Source: an uncultured Phycisphaerales bacterium (GTDB lineage: Bacteria > Planctomycetota > Phycisphaerae > Sedimentisphaerales > Anaerobacaceae). From it: a stretch of DNA of 12,391 bases. Location of the stretch: positions 1 through 12,391 of the forward strand of contig CALMMH010000954.1 of assembly GCA_937868145.1 (NCBI GenBank), read 5' to 3'. Under the pieces are notes generated by a model. The model worked only from the letters and a program-made list of their open reading frames with translations, had not been told where the DNA came from and searched no databases. The first letter of the stretch is position 1; every line of letters begins with the position of its first letter. A program made the position numbers and the translations under genes. Shown piece by piece: positions 1 through 6,677 of the stretch.

Positions 1-2
1 AA

Positions 3-701
3 GAGAAGCTCAAATCCGCCAAATCGTCGCGGTTCCGCCTGATTGTTACCGACGGCGTTTTTTCGATGGATGGCTATGTCGCCAAGCTGGACGACATCTG
101 CGAGCTGGCCGACAAGTACGACGCCCTGGTCATGATCGATGATTGCCACGCCGCCGGCGTTATCGGCAAGACAGGCCGGGGCACCACCGAGTATCGCGGC
201 GTGATGGGTCGGGTGGATATCATCACCGGCACGTTCGGCAAGGCCCTCGGCGGCGCCAGCGGCGGCTTCACCTCCGGGCGAAAGGAAATCATCCAGATGC
301 TCCGCCAGCGGAGCCGGCCGTATCTGTTCTCGAACACCCTGGCCCCGGCGATCGCCGCGGGCTCTCTGAAGGCTCTGGAGTTGCTCGACCGCTCGACCGA
401 ACTCGTGGGCCGCCTCCGCTCGAACACGCAGTACTTCCGCGAGCGGATCGCCACGACCGGCTTGACGGTCCTGTCGGGCGATCATCCGATTACGCCGATC
501 ATGCTCGGCGACGCGACCCTCGCCCAGGAGATGGCCCAGCGTCTGCTGCAAAAGGGCGTCTATGTCATCGGTTTCTCGTACCCGGTAGTTCCACAGGGCA
601 AGGCTCGTATTCGTACGCAGGTGTCTGCAGGGCATACCCGCGAGGACCTGGATTTTGCCGTCGAGAAGTTTGCCGAGGTGGCGAAGGAGCTTCGAAAGTA
701 G
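3..701 (+). CDS. kbl: 2-amino-3-ketobutyrate CoA ligase (glycine C-acetyltransferase), C-terminal part
   Basis: The reading frame is open from base 3 and its start lies before the window, so only about the last 232 residues are present; a full protein has about 395. It is a PLP enzyme of the alpha-oxoamine synthase family that cleaves 2-amino-3-ketobutyrate with CoA to glycine and acetyl-CoA, the second step of threonine breakdown after threonine dehydrogenase. Visible signatures are VFSMDG, the PLP-contacting Asp-His block MIDDCHAAGV, the lysine loop GTFGKALGG (PLP lysine codon 240-242), and RQRSRPYLFSNTLAP. The last block favours Kbl over the related BioF and HemA. The C-terminal small domain is complete, ending in TAG. 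No tdh gene is visible downstream. Family assignment is firm; the choice of Kbl over a paralogue rests on the RSRPYLFSN motif. Confidence 0.93.
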   Translation, partial: EKLKSAKSSRFRLIVTDGVFSMDGYVAKLDDICELADKYDALVMIDDCHAAGVIGKTGRGTTEYRGVMGRVDIITGTFGKALGGASGGFTSGRKEIIQMLRQRSRPYLFSNTLAPAIAAGSLKALELLDRSTELVGRLRSNTQYFRERIATTGLTVLSGDHPITPIMLGDATLAQEMAQRLLQKGVYVIGFSYPVVPQGKARIRTQVSAGHTREDLDFAVEKFAEVAKELRK

Positions 702-755
702 AAGCAGGCAAGAACCGGTAGGGTCAAAAAGGGTTGGATTGCTTGCAGATTTTAA

Positions 756-784
756 TTGAAGCCCAATGTGGCTGCGGATATGAT
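756..784 (+). promoter_or_regulatory. Sigma70-type promoter for the DUF362 gene
   Basis: TTGAAG (756-761) and TATGAT (779-784) are separated by exactly 17 bases, giving four and five matches to the -35 and -10 consensus. The predicted start near 791 leaves a leader of about 120 nt before the TTG at 911. It is the best promoter candidate in the 702-910 gap. No convincing kbl terminator is visible in this gap. Confidence 0.55.
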
Positions 785-825
785 AACGATATAACTATTG
801 GACTCCTTTCGCAGTCGCACGATAA

Positions 826-872
826 GTCAGCGGTCCTTGGGCAAGAATGAAGCGAATCACCGAGGGGCTGAC
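826..872 (+). promoter_or_regulatory. Leader hairpin upstream of the DUF362 gene
   Basis: GTCAGC (826-831) pairs with GCTGAC (867-872), and inside it CCTTGG (835-840) pairs with CCGAGG (860-865) with one G-T wobble. This gives 12 pairs around a small internal loop and a 19-nt apical loop. It lies within the predicted leader, 38 nt before the start codon, with no U-tract after it. It matches no riboswitch class I recognise. Confidence 0.35.
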
Positions 873-910
873 GCGACGCAGAGGATGTTTGCTCGTTGAG
901 AGGAAATCCA

Positions 911-1993
911 TTGGCGTCAAAAGTGTATTTCATCAAGGCCTCGGGCGACGAGGGCGAGCTTGCGATTTCCGAGAAGGCGCGGAAGTTGTTTCGGGCCGGC
1001 GGATTCGAGGGCTGCTTTAAGAAGAACGACTTCACGGCGGTCAAGGTCCACGTCGGCGAGGACAAGAACACCACCTACATCAAAGCCCCGTGCTTGAAAG
1101 GACTGGTCGAGGAGTTGGTTCGGCTCAAGACCAAGCCGTTCATCACCGACACCAGCACGCTGTACACCGGCCGGCGGCACAACGCCATCGATCATGCGAT
1201 CCTGGCGGCCGAGCGGGGGTTCAGCGTCGAGAAACTGGGAATCCCGTTCATCGCTCCGGATGGGCTGTTCGGGACCACGGAGACCGCCGTCCGGATCGAT
1301 GGCGAGCTGGATCGGGAGGTCTCGATCGCGACCGATATCGTCCGTTGTCAGTCGATCCTGTCGATCGCTCATTTCACGGGCCACTGCGCCGCCTGTGCCG
1401 GGGCCACCCTCAAGACGCTGGGGATGGGGTGCGCCAGCCGCAAGGGTAAAATGCGCCAGCACGCCGCCCTCAAGCCGCAGGTCAAAGCGGGCAAGTGCAC
1501 CCGCTGCGGCGAGTGCCGGCGGCACTGTCCGGCCGACGCCATCACGATGGACGAGGTGCAGTCCCATATCGACAAGGACAAGTGCATCGGCTGCGCCGAG
1601 TGCGTGGCGGTGTGCCGGTTCGACGCGGTCGAATACGACTGGACGCAGGAGAATTCCATCCTGCAAAAGAGCGTCGCCGAGCACGCGCTGGGCGCCCTCA
1701 AGGGCAAGGAGGGCCGGGCGGTCTTCTTTAATTTTCTGCTGTCGATCACGAAGGATTGTGATTGCTTTGACCGACCCCATATGCCTACAATAGTATCGGA
1801 TATCGGGATTGTGGCGTCGATCGATCCGGTAGCGGTGGATCAGGCGTCGATCGATCAGGTGGAGACTCGGGGCGGCAAGGGACTGCCCCAGTTGATCGGC
1901 AACAAGCGGTTGGATTGGCGGTATCAAATCGAGCACGCGGTCAAGATCGGGCTGGGCCGGGCCGAATATGAGTGGATCGAAATAAGCGAATGA
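911..1993 (+). CDS. DUF362 domain protein with two [4Fe-4S] ferredoxin clusters
   Basis: A 360-residue protein with an N-terminal DUF362 domain (MASKVYFIKA onward) interrupted by a bacterial ferredoxin insert. Cluster I cysteines are at about 196, 199, 202 and 206 (CTRCGECRRHCP); cluster II cysteines are at 225, 228, 231 and 235 (CIGCAECVAVCR), where the usual Pro after the last Cys is Arg. DUF362 then resumes with TKDCDCF and SIDPVAVDQAS. I chose the TTG at 911 because AGAGGA (899-904) lies six bases upstream and family members start with MASKVYF; a TTG at 896 would add five residues but has no site. The protein probably carries electrons in the cytoplasm: no signal peptide is seen. Its partner is unknown. 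It lies 23 bases before the XRE-S24 regulator, so the two are probably co-transcribed. Function of DUF362 is not established. Confidence 0.9.
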   Translation: MASKVYFIKASGDEGELAISEKARKLFRAGGFEGCFKKNDFTAVKVHVGEDKNTTYIKAPCLKGLVEELVRLKTKPFITDTSTLYTGRRHNAIDHAILAAERGFSVEKLGIPFIAPDGLFGTTETAVRIDGELDREVSIATDIVRCQSILSIAHFTGHCAACAGATLKTLGMGCASRKGKMRQHAALKPQVKAGKCTRCGECRRHCPADAITMDEVQSHIDKDKCIGCAECVAVCRFDAVEYDWTQENSILQKSVAEHALGALKGKEGRAVFFNFLLSITKDCDCFDRPHMPTIVSDIGIVASIDPVAVDQASIDQVETRGGKGLPQLIGNKRLDWRYQIEHAVKIGLGRAEYEWIEISE

Positions 1994-2016
1994 CGATTCG
2001 CAAAGGTGGGAGTGCT

Positions 2017-2787
2017 ATGTCGCTCGGGCAAATCATCAGAAACAAGCGGGAGCAGTTGAACCTGACATTGGATGAAGTCAGCAATCGCGTGGCGTTTTCC
2101 AAGCCGTACCTGTCCACGATCGAGACGGGGAAGGTCAAGAATCCGCCCAGCGACGAGCTGCTGACCAGGCTGGAGAAGGTGCTCAAGTTCGAGACCGGCC
2201 TGTTGCTGCACATCGCTCACCTGGAGCGGATGCCTTCCGACGTGCGCGGGGCTTATGAGTCCCGGGAGGCGGAGAACATCAAACTGCGTCAGGTCCTCCG
2301 CAAGATCTCCGACAAGCGGGGCCAGAGCAGCGAGGTCAAGGAGCTGCTGGCGGGCGGGGACTCCAAGGACGGCAAGGGCGGTATGTCCGCGGGGCGGCTG
2401 GTGCCGATCATCAACAAGGTCGCCGCGGGCTATCCGACGGATTTCAACGATCTGGACTACCCGGTGGGCATTGCCGACGACTACGTCCGCTGTCCCGACC
2501 TGCACGATCCGAACGCCTTCGCGGTGCGGGTCGTGGGCGACTCGATGGAGCCCCGGTTCCACGAGGGCGACATCGTGATCTTCTCGCCGTCGCTGGACGT
2601 CCGCAACGGCGACGACTGCTTCGTGCGGTTCACCATGCCGCACGAGACGACGTTCAAGCGGGTGTTCTTCGAGCGGGACAACAAGGTCCGCTTGCAGCCT
2701 CGGAACGAGCGGTACTCGCCGACGATCATCGAGGGCAACCGCGTCGACGGCATCTATCGCGCCGTCGTCCGCTACGAGCGGCTCTGA
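2017..2787 (+). CDS. XRE-family repressor with LexA-like S24 peptidase domain
   Basis: A 256-residue regulator. Residues 1-60 form a Cro/CI-type helix-turn-helix (LTLDEVSNRVAFSKPYLSTIE), about 80-100 look coiled, and 127-256 are an S24 domain. The domain has all the parts for LexA-style self-cleavage: Ala137-Gly138 in NKVAAGYP, Ser176 in GDSMEP and Lys214 in TTFKRV, spaced much as in LexA. I chose ATG 2017 because AAAGGTGG (2002-2009) sits seven bases upstream; an earlier ATG at 1990 overlaps the DUF362 stop as ATGA and would add nine residues. It likely represses genes until a stress signal triggers cleavage. It need not be the SOS regulator, since the DNA-binding domain is XRE-type and not the LexA winged helix. 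Its pairing with a double-cluster ferredoxin hints at redox or damage sensing, which is inference. Confidence 0.9.
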   Translation: MSLGQIIRNKREQLNLTLDEVSNRVAFSKPYLSTIETGKVKNPPSDELLTRLEKVLKFETGLLLHIAHLERMPSDVRGAYESREAENIKLRQVLRKISDKRGQSSEVKELLAGGDSKDGKGGMSAGRLVPIINKVAAGYPTDFNDLDYPVGIADDYVRCPDLHDPNAFAVRVVGDSMEPRFHEGDIVIFSPSLDVRNGDDCFVRFTMPHETTFKRVFFERDNKVRLQPRNERYSPTIIEGNRVDGIYRAVVRYERL

Positions 2788-2818
2788 AAGCGGGTGGCAG
2801 ATCGTTCATTCCGACAGG

Positions 2819-2842
2819 CCGCAGCCATGGCCTCGGCTGCGG
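2819..2842. terminator. Hairpin after the XRE-S24 gene
   Basis: CCGCAGCC (2819-2826) and GGCTGCGG (2835-2842) form a perfect 8-bp stem with an 8-nt loop, 32 bases after the stop codon. There is no U-tract on either strand, so intrinsic termination is uncertain. Confidence 0.35.
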
Positions 2843-2846
2843 GTCC

Positions 2847-2930
2847 GTCATGCCCGCGAAAGCGGGAACCTGCGTCCCAGGAGCTTGCGCACCCCAAGGT
2901 CATCGGGATTCCTGTTTGCGCAGGAATGAC
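2847..2930. repeat. REP/MITE-like palindromic element between convergent genes
   Basis: The ends are inverted GTCAT (2847-2851) and ATGAC (2926-2930). Just inside are two hairpins: CCCGC-GAAA-GCGGG (2853-2866) and ATTCCTG-TTTGCG-CAGGAAT (2908-2927). A third small stem, CCTG/CAGG, lies at 2869-2881. On the minus strand the element reads as VIPAQTGIP and WDAGSRFRGHDG, a spurious peptide seen in many genomes because this type of dispersed repeat is common. It fills the gap between two convergent genes, where it could also stop transcription from both sides. Confidence 0.7.
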
Positions 2931-2952
2931 AGCGACGCAACGGACGGCTCGT

Positions 2953-5112
2953 CTATTCAATGAACAGCCACGTCATGCTTCGAGCCGGGATGCGAAGCGG
3001 AACGGTTACGTTGTACTGGCGGTCCAGCTCGTATCGTACCGGTTGACCTTCTCGCTCCCGAATCATCGCCACATCCTGCAATCCTGTGTAATAAAGCGGC
3101 AGTCTCAGTTGCCGCGTCACCTCGTAGTCGCACGGGTTGTGTGCGATGGCCAGGCCGCGGGTCTGAAGCTGTGGATTCACGTGCAGGATGCAATCGATGT
3201 CCCGGCCGTCGGGCCGCCGGACGTGGACGATGTCCGAGTCCAGAATCGTCCGATTCGCCTTGTAGAAGTCGACCCATTTCTTGACCACGGCTCTGGTTGC
3301 GTCGGTGTCGAAGAGCCTCGGGCCGCGATAGCAGGCCTGAACGCCGGAGGTGAAGTTCTGTGCCAGGTGGGCTTCGTACATGTCCAGATGCTCCGAGAGC
3401 GGCTCCAACGTCGCGGCGGCTCCACCCCCTTGGTACTCAGTCAGCGGCACGAACATCCAGCCCATGCTCGGGCGCTTCCACCAGGTGCCGTCGTAGATGT
3501 TCTGGCGGCCCAGGATGATCTGTCGCTCGCGAGGCAGCGACCAGTTGACCTCGCGGTAGCCCATCGCGCTCTTGTTTGAGCCGGTGAGGAAATACCAGTC
3601 AGGGACGTTCAGGTACACGCCTCGTCCGCGGCACCAGTGATAGAAGTCCGCGATCACCTGCCACTGTTGCCACTGGGAGTCCTCCAGGCCGCTGTGGCCC
3701 GGGTGGCTGGTCGAGGCGCAGACGTCGCCGGGATAGGAGCCGTCGTGTTCGATGATGTCGATCCCCGTGTGCTCGACGAAGGTCCGGAGTCGCCGGAAGT
3801 ACTCCCGGCCCCATTCGCTGCACAGGCAGGGGGACTCGCCGAAGATGGCTCCGCCGGTCTTGCCGGTCCTTGGGTTGATCACGTCGTCTTTGTCGCTGAT
3901 CCGCCGACTGGCCAGGAGCGAGTACCCGCCGAGCTCGATCCCTTTGCTGTGGGCGTAGCCGACCAGGTCCTTGATCTGGTCCATGTACGCAGGGTCTGTG
4001 TTCTCCAAGTCGATGCCGCTGCCGAAGGTCATGATGATCATCTCGAATCCGACCTCGGCGCACTGATCGACCGCCGTCTTGACGGACTGGGCGTCCGCGT
4101 TGCGGACGTGCATCAGGATCGGGTTCTCGGTGATCCAGGGGGCGAGAGTTCGGTACATCCGCCGCACGGCCAGGCCCTTGCGTTCGCGCTCGGTGCTGTC
4201 GTGGACCAACTCAAACGTCCGGAACGACTGGAAGGTTCGTCCCGGCTCGATGAGGACGTTGGGGCCCAGGGGCGGCCGGCACTCGAGCATGACCGGCGTC
4301 TTGCGGAGATAGTTGATCTGCGTGGCGTACTGCGGATCGGAGACCCAGTACGTCGTTTCATTGGAGTTGCTCGGGCAGTCGCCGCCGAAAGCATAGTCGC
4401 TCTCGATGTGGAGGTTCGGATACTCCCAGCGAGGAGGTTGCTCCACCTGGGATTCGTATTCGACCGCGGCGAGGATCTCACTGGTGAATTTGTTGAGCCG
4501 GATCGCCTTGGAACCGTCGTTGCGGATCTCCAGCCACTTGGCCAGCAGGGGGATGCCCTCGTACATCTCATAGCACACGATGGCGGTCACGCCGGGCAGT
4601 TGGTTCGCCGGCGGCTGAAACCGCAACTTCAACGAAACGCCTTTGGGCGGCCAGGGTAAGTCTTCGCTGTATCGTTTCCGATTCCAGGCGAAACGGGCCT
4701 CGGACGCGTCCACCTGATAGTCCACGAACCGGAATGCGTTGGGATCGCCCGTGAAGGAATCGATCCACTCCGGACGCAGGTAGGCGTATTCGACTTGGCC
4801 CGCCAGTCCGCCGAGATCGAACCTGTGGCCATCGATTTCGACGGATGCCTCCGGTTTGACTCCTCGCAGGATGGACTGGCCGGTCATGAGGTTGTCGTAG
4901 GCGACCGTGGCGGCGTTGGGCTGCAGGCGGAAGGTTCGGCGGATCAGGCCGTTGCTCAGAGCCAGTTCTTTTCCCTCCTTGGCTGCGACCACCGTCGCGG
5001 GCGTCTTGACCGACGTCACGAGCCAGTCCGGCGTCTCGGAACCAGCGGACACTGCGTCCGTCATAAGCAATCCCATCCACGCCACGACCACAAGCGACAT
5101 TCTCAGAGCCAT
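2953..5112 (-). CDS. Secreted alpha-galactosidase-like glycoside hydrolase (clan GH-D type)
   Basis: A 719-residue exported protein. Residues 1-23 are a signal peptide (hydrophobic SLVVVAWMGLLM, likely cleavage after AVSA). Residues about 45-320 look like the N-terminal beta-sandwich of GH36-type enzymes, about 330-620 a (beta/alpha)8 barrel, and the rest a C-terminal beta domain ending in MTWLFIE. Asp457 in IIEHDGSYPGD sits where the nucleophile at the end of strand 4 is expected; I cannot place the acid/base residue with confidence. The start at 5112 is supported by TGAGGA four bases upstream and by the signal peptide. The frame is open 90 bases further up, but that part would overlap comF and lacks a signal. 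It starts 49 bases after comF and may be read with it. It probably removes galactose or a related sugar from polysaccharide outside the cytoplasm; the substrate is not certain. Confidence 0.75.
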   Translation of the reverse strand: MALRMSLVVVAWMGLLMTDAVSAGSETPDWLVTSVKTPATVVAAKEGKELALSNGLIRRTFRLQPNAATVAYDNLMTGQSILRGVKPEASVEIDGHRFDLGGLAGQVEYAYLRPEWIDSFTGDPNAFRFVDYQVDASEARFAWNRKRYSEDLPWPPKGVSLKLRFQPPANQLPGVTAIVCYEMYEGIPLLAKWLEIRNDGSKAIRLNKFTSEILAAVEYESQVEQPPRWEYPNLHIESDYAFGGDCPSNSNETTYWVSDPQYATQINYLRKTPVMLECRPPLGPNVLIEPGRTFQSFRTFELVHDSTERERKGLAVRRMYRTLAPWITENPILMHVRNADAQSVKTAVDQCAEVGFEMIIMTFGSGIDLENTDPAYMDQIKDLVGYAHSKGIELGGYSLLASRRISDKDDVINPRTGKTGGAIFGESPCLCSEWGREYFRRLRTFVEHTGIDIIEHDGSYPGDVCASTSHPGHSGLEDSQWQQWQVIADFYHWCRGRGVYLNVPDWYFLTGSNKSAMGYREVNWSLPRERQIILGRQNIYDGTWWKRPSMGWMFVPLTEYQGGGAAATLEPLSEHLDMYEAHLAQNFTSGVQACYRGPRLFDTDATRAVVKKWVDFYKANRTILDSDIVHVRRPDGRDIDCILHVNPQLQTRGLAIAHNPCDYEVTRQLRLPLYYTGLQDVAMIREREGQPVRYELDRQYNVTVPLRIPARSMTWLFIE

Positions 5113-5161
5113 ACGGTCCTCACAACACGCATTCGGAAGGTTCGACGTCACTGGGGGAAAG

Positions 5162-5938
5162 TTATACCGCTTTTTGTCCCGCCACGGCAAGCACGAGGGC
5201 ATAGACTTTCGCCGCCCCGGCCTCCTTCAGGACCCTGGCGCACTCATTGAGCGTTGCGCCGCTGGTCTTGATATCGTCCACCAGACAGATGGTTTTTCCG
5301 TTGAACTCGTGTCCTTCGCGGACCCCGAACGCGCCGGCGACGTTCCGGGCCCGTGCGGAGGGGGTCGTCGCTTGGGGCTGAGCACGGGTCCGTCGAATGC
5401 GGACGAGGTCGGTGTTGATTCGTCCTCGTGGATGGCGCAGTTGTTTGGTTATCAGATGGGCCTGGTTGTAGCCTCGCAGAATCCGTCGGGTCCAGTGCAG
5501 AGGCACTGGGACCAGCAGATCGATATCGTGGTGGAAGCCGCTGCCTTCCAGGGCGGCCTCGGCGAGCGGCGCCAGGACAGACGCCAACTCGTTGTGATCG
5601 TGCTTGAAGGCCAGGATCATCCGCTGAAGGGCATCCCCGTACACGCCCGCGCGGGCGATCCCGTCGAAGTGGAGCTCCTCGTCGCGACAGGCGCCGCAAG
5701 CGCCGCCGACCAGACCGTACCGGCTGGCGTCCCGGCCACAGCGAGGGCAATAGTCGCCCGCCGTGCAAGTGAGCAACTCGTCCCAGCATTTCGGGCACAG
5801 GCCGCCGTCGGTGTCGCTGATCCCCTCGTGGCAGGTGTCGCATCGGCAGGGCCAGAGCAGTTGGTTGAATCCTCTCCACGCCAGGATGGCGGCGGATCTC
5901 GCGCGGGCCGCGACGGAATGGAATCTCGGCGCTTCCAT
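5162..5938 (-). CDS. comF: ComF-family phosphoribosyltransferase-like protein
   Basis: A 258-residue protein with the normal ComF layout. An N-terminal zinc-binding region has paired cysteines CRCDTC (31-36), CPKC (48-51), CPRC (64-67) and CGAC (81-84). It is followed by a type I phosphoribosyltransferase domain with VPVPLHWTRRILRGYNQA (143-160) and the PRPP loop VDDIKTSGAT (220-229). ComF homologues help single-stranded DNA handling during natural transformation (Bacillus ComFC, Gram-negative ComF/GntX); the reaction is not settled. The ATG at 5938 has no Shine-Dalgarno sequence, but a strong promoter ends seven bases before it, which suggests a leaderless message. No other start lies before the cysteine region. 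The Dph6-like gene ends 51 bases upstream and the hydrolase follows. Confidence 0.9.
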   Translation of the reverse strand: MEAPRFHSVAARARSAAILAWRGFNQLLWPCRCDTCHEGISDTDGGLCPKCWDELLTCTAGDYCPRCGRDASRYGLVGGACGACRDEELHFDGIARAGVYGDALQRMILAFKHDHNELASVLAPLAEAALEGSGFHHDIDLLVPVPLHWTRRILRGYNQAHLITKQLRHPRGRINTDLVRIRRTRAQPQATTPSARARNVAGAFGVREGHEFNGKTICLVDDIKTSGATLNECARVLKEAGAAKVYALVLAVAGQKAV

Positions 5939-5945
5939 GTCGCAT

Positions 5946-5975
5946 AGTATAGCCGAGCGTACAGGGGGTCGTCAA
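5946..5975 (-). promoter_or_regulatory. comF promoter, leaderless geometry
   Basis: Read on the minus strand, TTGACG (5970-5975) and TATACT (5946-5951) are 18 bases apart, each with five of six consensus bases. Only seven bases separate the -10 box from the comF ATG, so transcription should begin at or within a base or two of the start codon. Confidence 0.7.
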
Positions 5976-5989
5976 ATAGGACGCGAGGC

Positions 5990-6664
5990 TCAGCCCGTTG
6001 TCGGGACCAGATCGCGGTAGCAGAACCGATCCTCCCGAACGATCGTGCATCCCTGGGCGAAGGAAACAGGCTCCGCGAACACGGGGCCGTCATAGACGAA
6101 GGAGTGAAACTCGCCCCGTTCGCCGCAAGGATCTGCTGAGGCCGGCAGGTCGCGCAGGAACGATTCATCGTAATCCCGCCCTGCGAACGACGCCGGCAAT
6201 GCGTGCAGGTCGACGCATGTGATGACCGCCCTGAACCCGGCAGCCAGGAAGTCTCGCGCACACTCGTGGGTGTCTCTTCGCCACAGAGGAAAGATTGCCT
6301 GCATGCCGGCTTGGGCCAGGTTCTTCTCGCGATACTGCCTCACATCCTCCAGGAACAGGTCGCCGAAGACAACTGCCTCAACGCCCGTCTCCCGGTACTG
6401 CGACATGCAGGCCCGCATTTTGGCGTCGTATTCTTCCTGCGAGGGATTCCTGGTGAGAAGGACTCTGTCCAGCGGCAAATTCAGAGCCGCTGCCTGTTGC
6501 TCCAGCAGAGTGGTTCGCACGCCGTGCATGGAAATCCGATCGTAGTCTTGTGTGATCGTGGTCAGAAGACGTTCGATCGAGTATGGGCCGGATTGGCGGA
6601 CCTGATGAAGCGCCATGGCGCTGTCTTTCCCGCCGCTCCAGGCCAGCGCCGCTCGAATGCTCAT
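5990..6664 (-). CDS. Dph6-type PP-loop ATP-binding protein (diphthine-ammonia ligase family)
   Basis: A 224-residue protein of the usual length for this family. The PP-loop SGGKDS is at 10-15, followed by the conserved HGVR (47-50), GDLFLEDVRQYRE (101-113), a PLW motif (126-128) and ADPCGERGEFHSFVYDGP (177-194). Such enzymes activate a carboxylate with ATP for amide formation. In archaea and eukaryotes the target is diphthine on EF2; bacteria lack diphthamide, so the substrate here is unknown. I chose ATG 6664 because GAGGAG (6674-6679) lies nine bases upstream and overlaps the stop of the pilin-like gene. A longer frame from 6757 adds residues that do not fit the family. It lies 13 bases after the pilin-like gene, in the run downstream of the cobalamin riboswitch. 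An amidation role in corrinoid metabolism is possible but speculative. Confidence 0.87.
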   Translation of the reverse strand: MSIRAALAWSGGKDSAMALHQVRQSGPYSIERLLTTITQDYDRISMHGVRTTLLEQQAAALNLPLDRVLLTRNPSQEEYDAKMRACMSQYRETGVEAVVFGDLFLEDVRQYREKNLAQAGMQAIFPLWRRDTHECARDFLAAGFRAVITCVDLHALPASFAGRDYDESFLRDLPASADPCGERGEFHSFVYDGPVFAEPVSFAQGCTIVREDRFCYRDLVPTTG

Positions 6665-6677
6665 TGGGAGAGACTCC

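Noticed and set aside
706..752. Possible terminator after kbl
   Set aside because: Only a loose GCAAG/CTTGC pairing with a large loop and a short T run is present; too weak to call.
847..910. Possible small upstream ORF starting at ATG 847
   Set aside because: No ribosome binding site; it runs out of frame into the DUF362 gene and its peptide has no recognisable features.
917..1936. Open frame of 339 codons on the minus strand opposite the DUF362 gene
   Set aside because: Composition is that of a shadow frame with no recognisable domain, while the plus-strand frame carries two ferredoxin motifs and DUF362 signatures.
2794..3579. Plus-strand open frame of 261 codons across the repeat and the hydrolase end
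   Set aside because: It reads through the palindromic repeat and then antisense to the hydrolase; the repeat-derived peptide is a familiar artefact.
5113..5202. N-terminal extension of the hydrolase
   Set aside because: It would overlap comF, lacks a ribosome binding site and hides the signal peptide that begins at 5112.
3637..5947. Two overlapping plus-strand open frames of about 340 codons opposite the hydrolase and comF
   Set aside because: No domain, no ribosome binding site, and both minus-strand genes have well-supported motifs.
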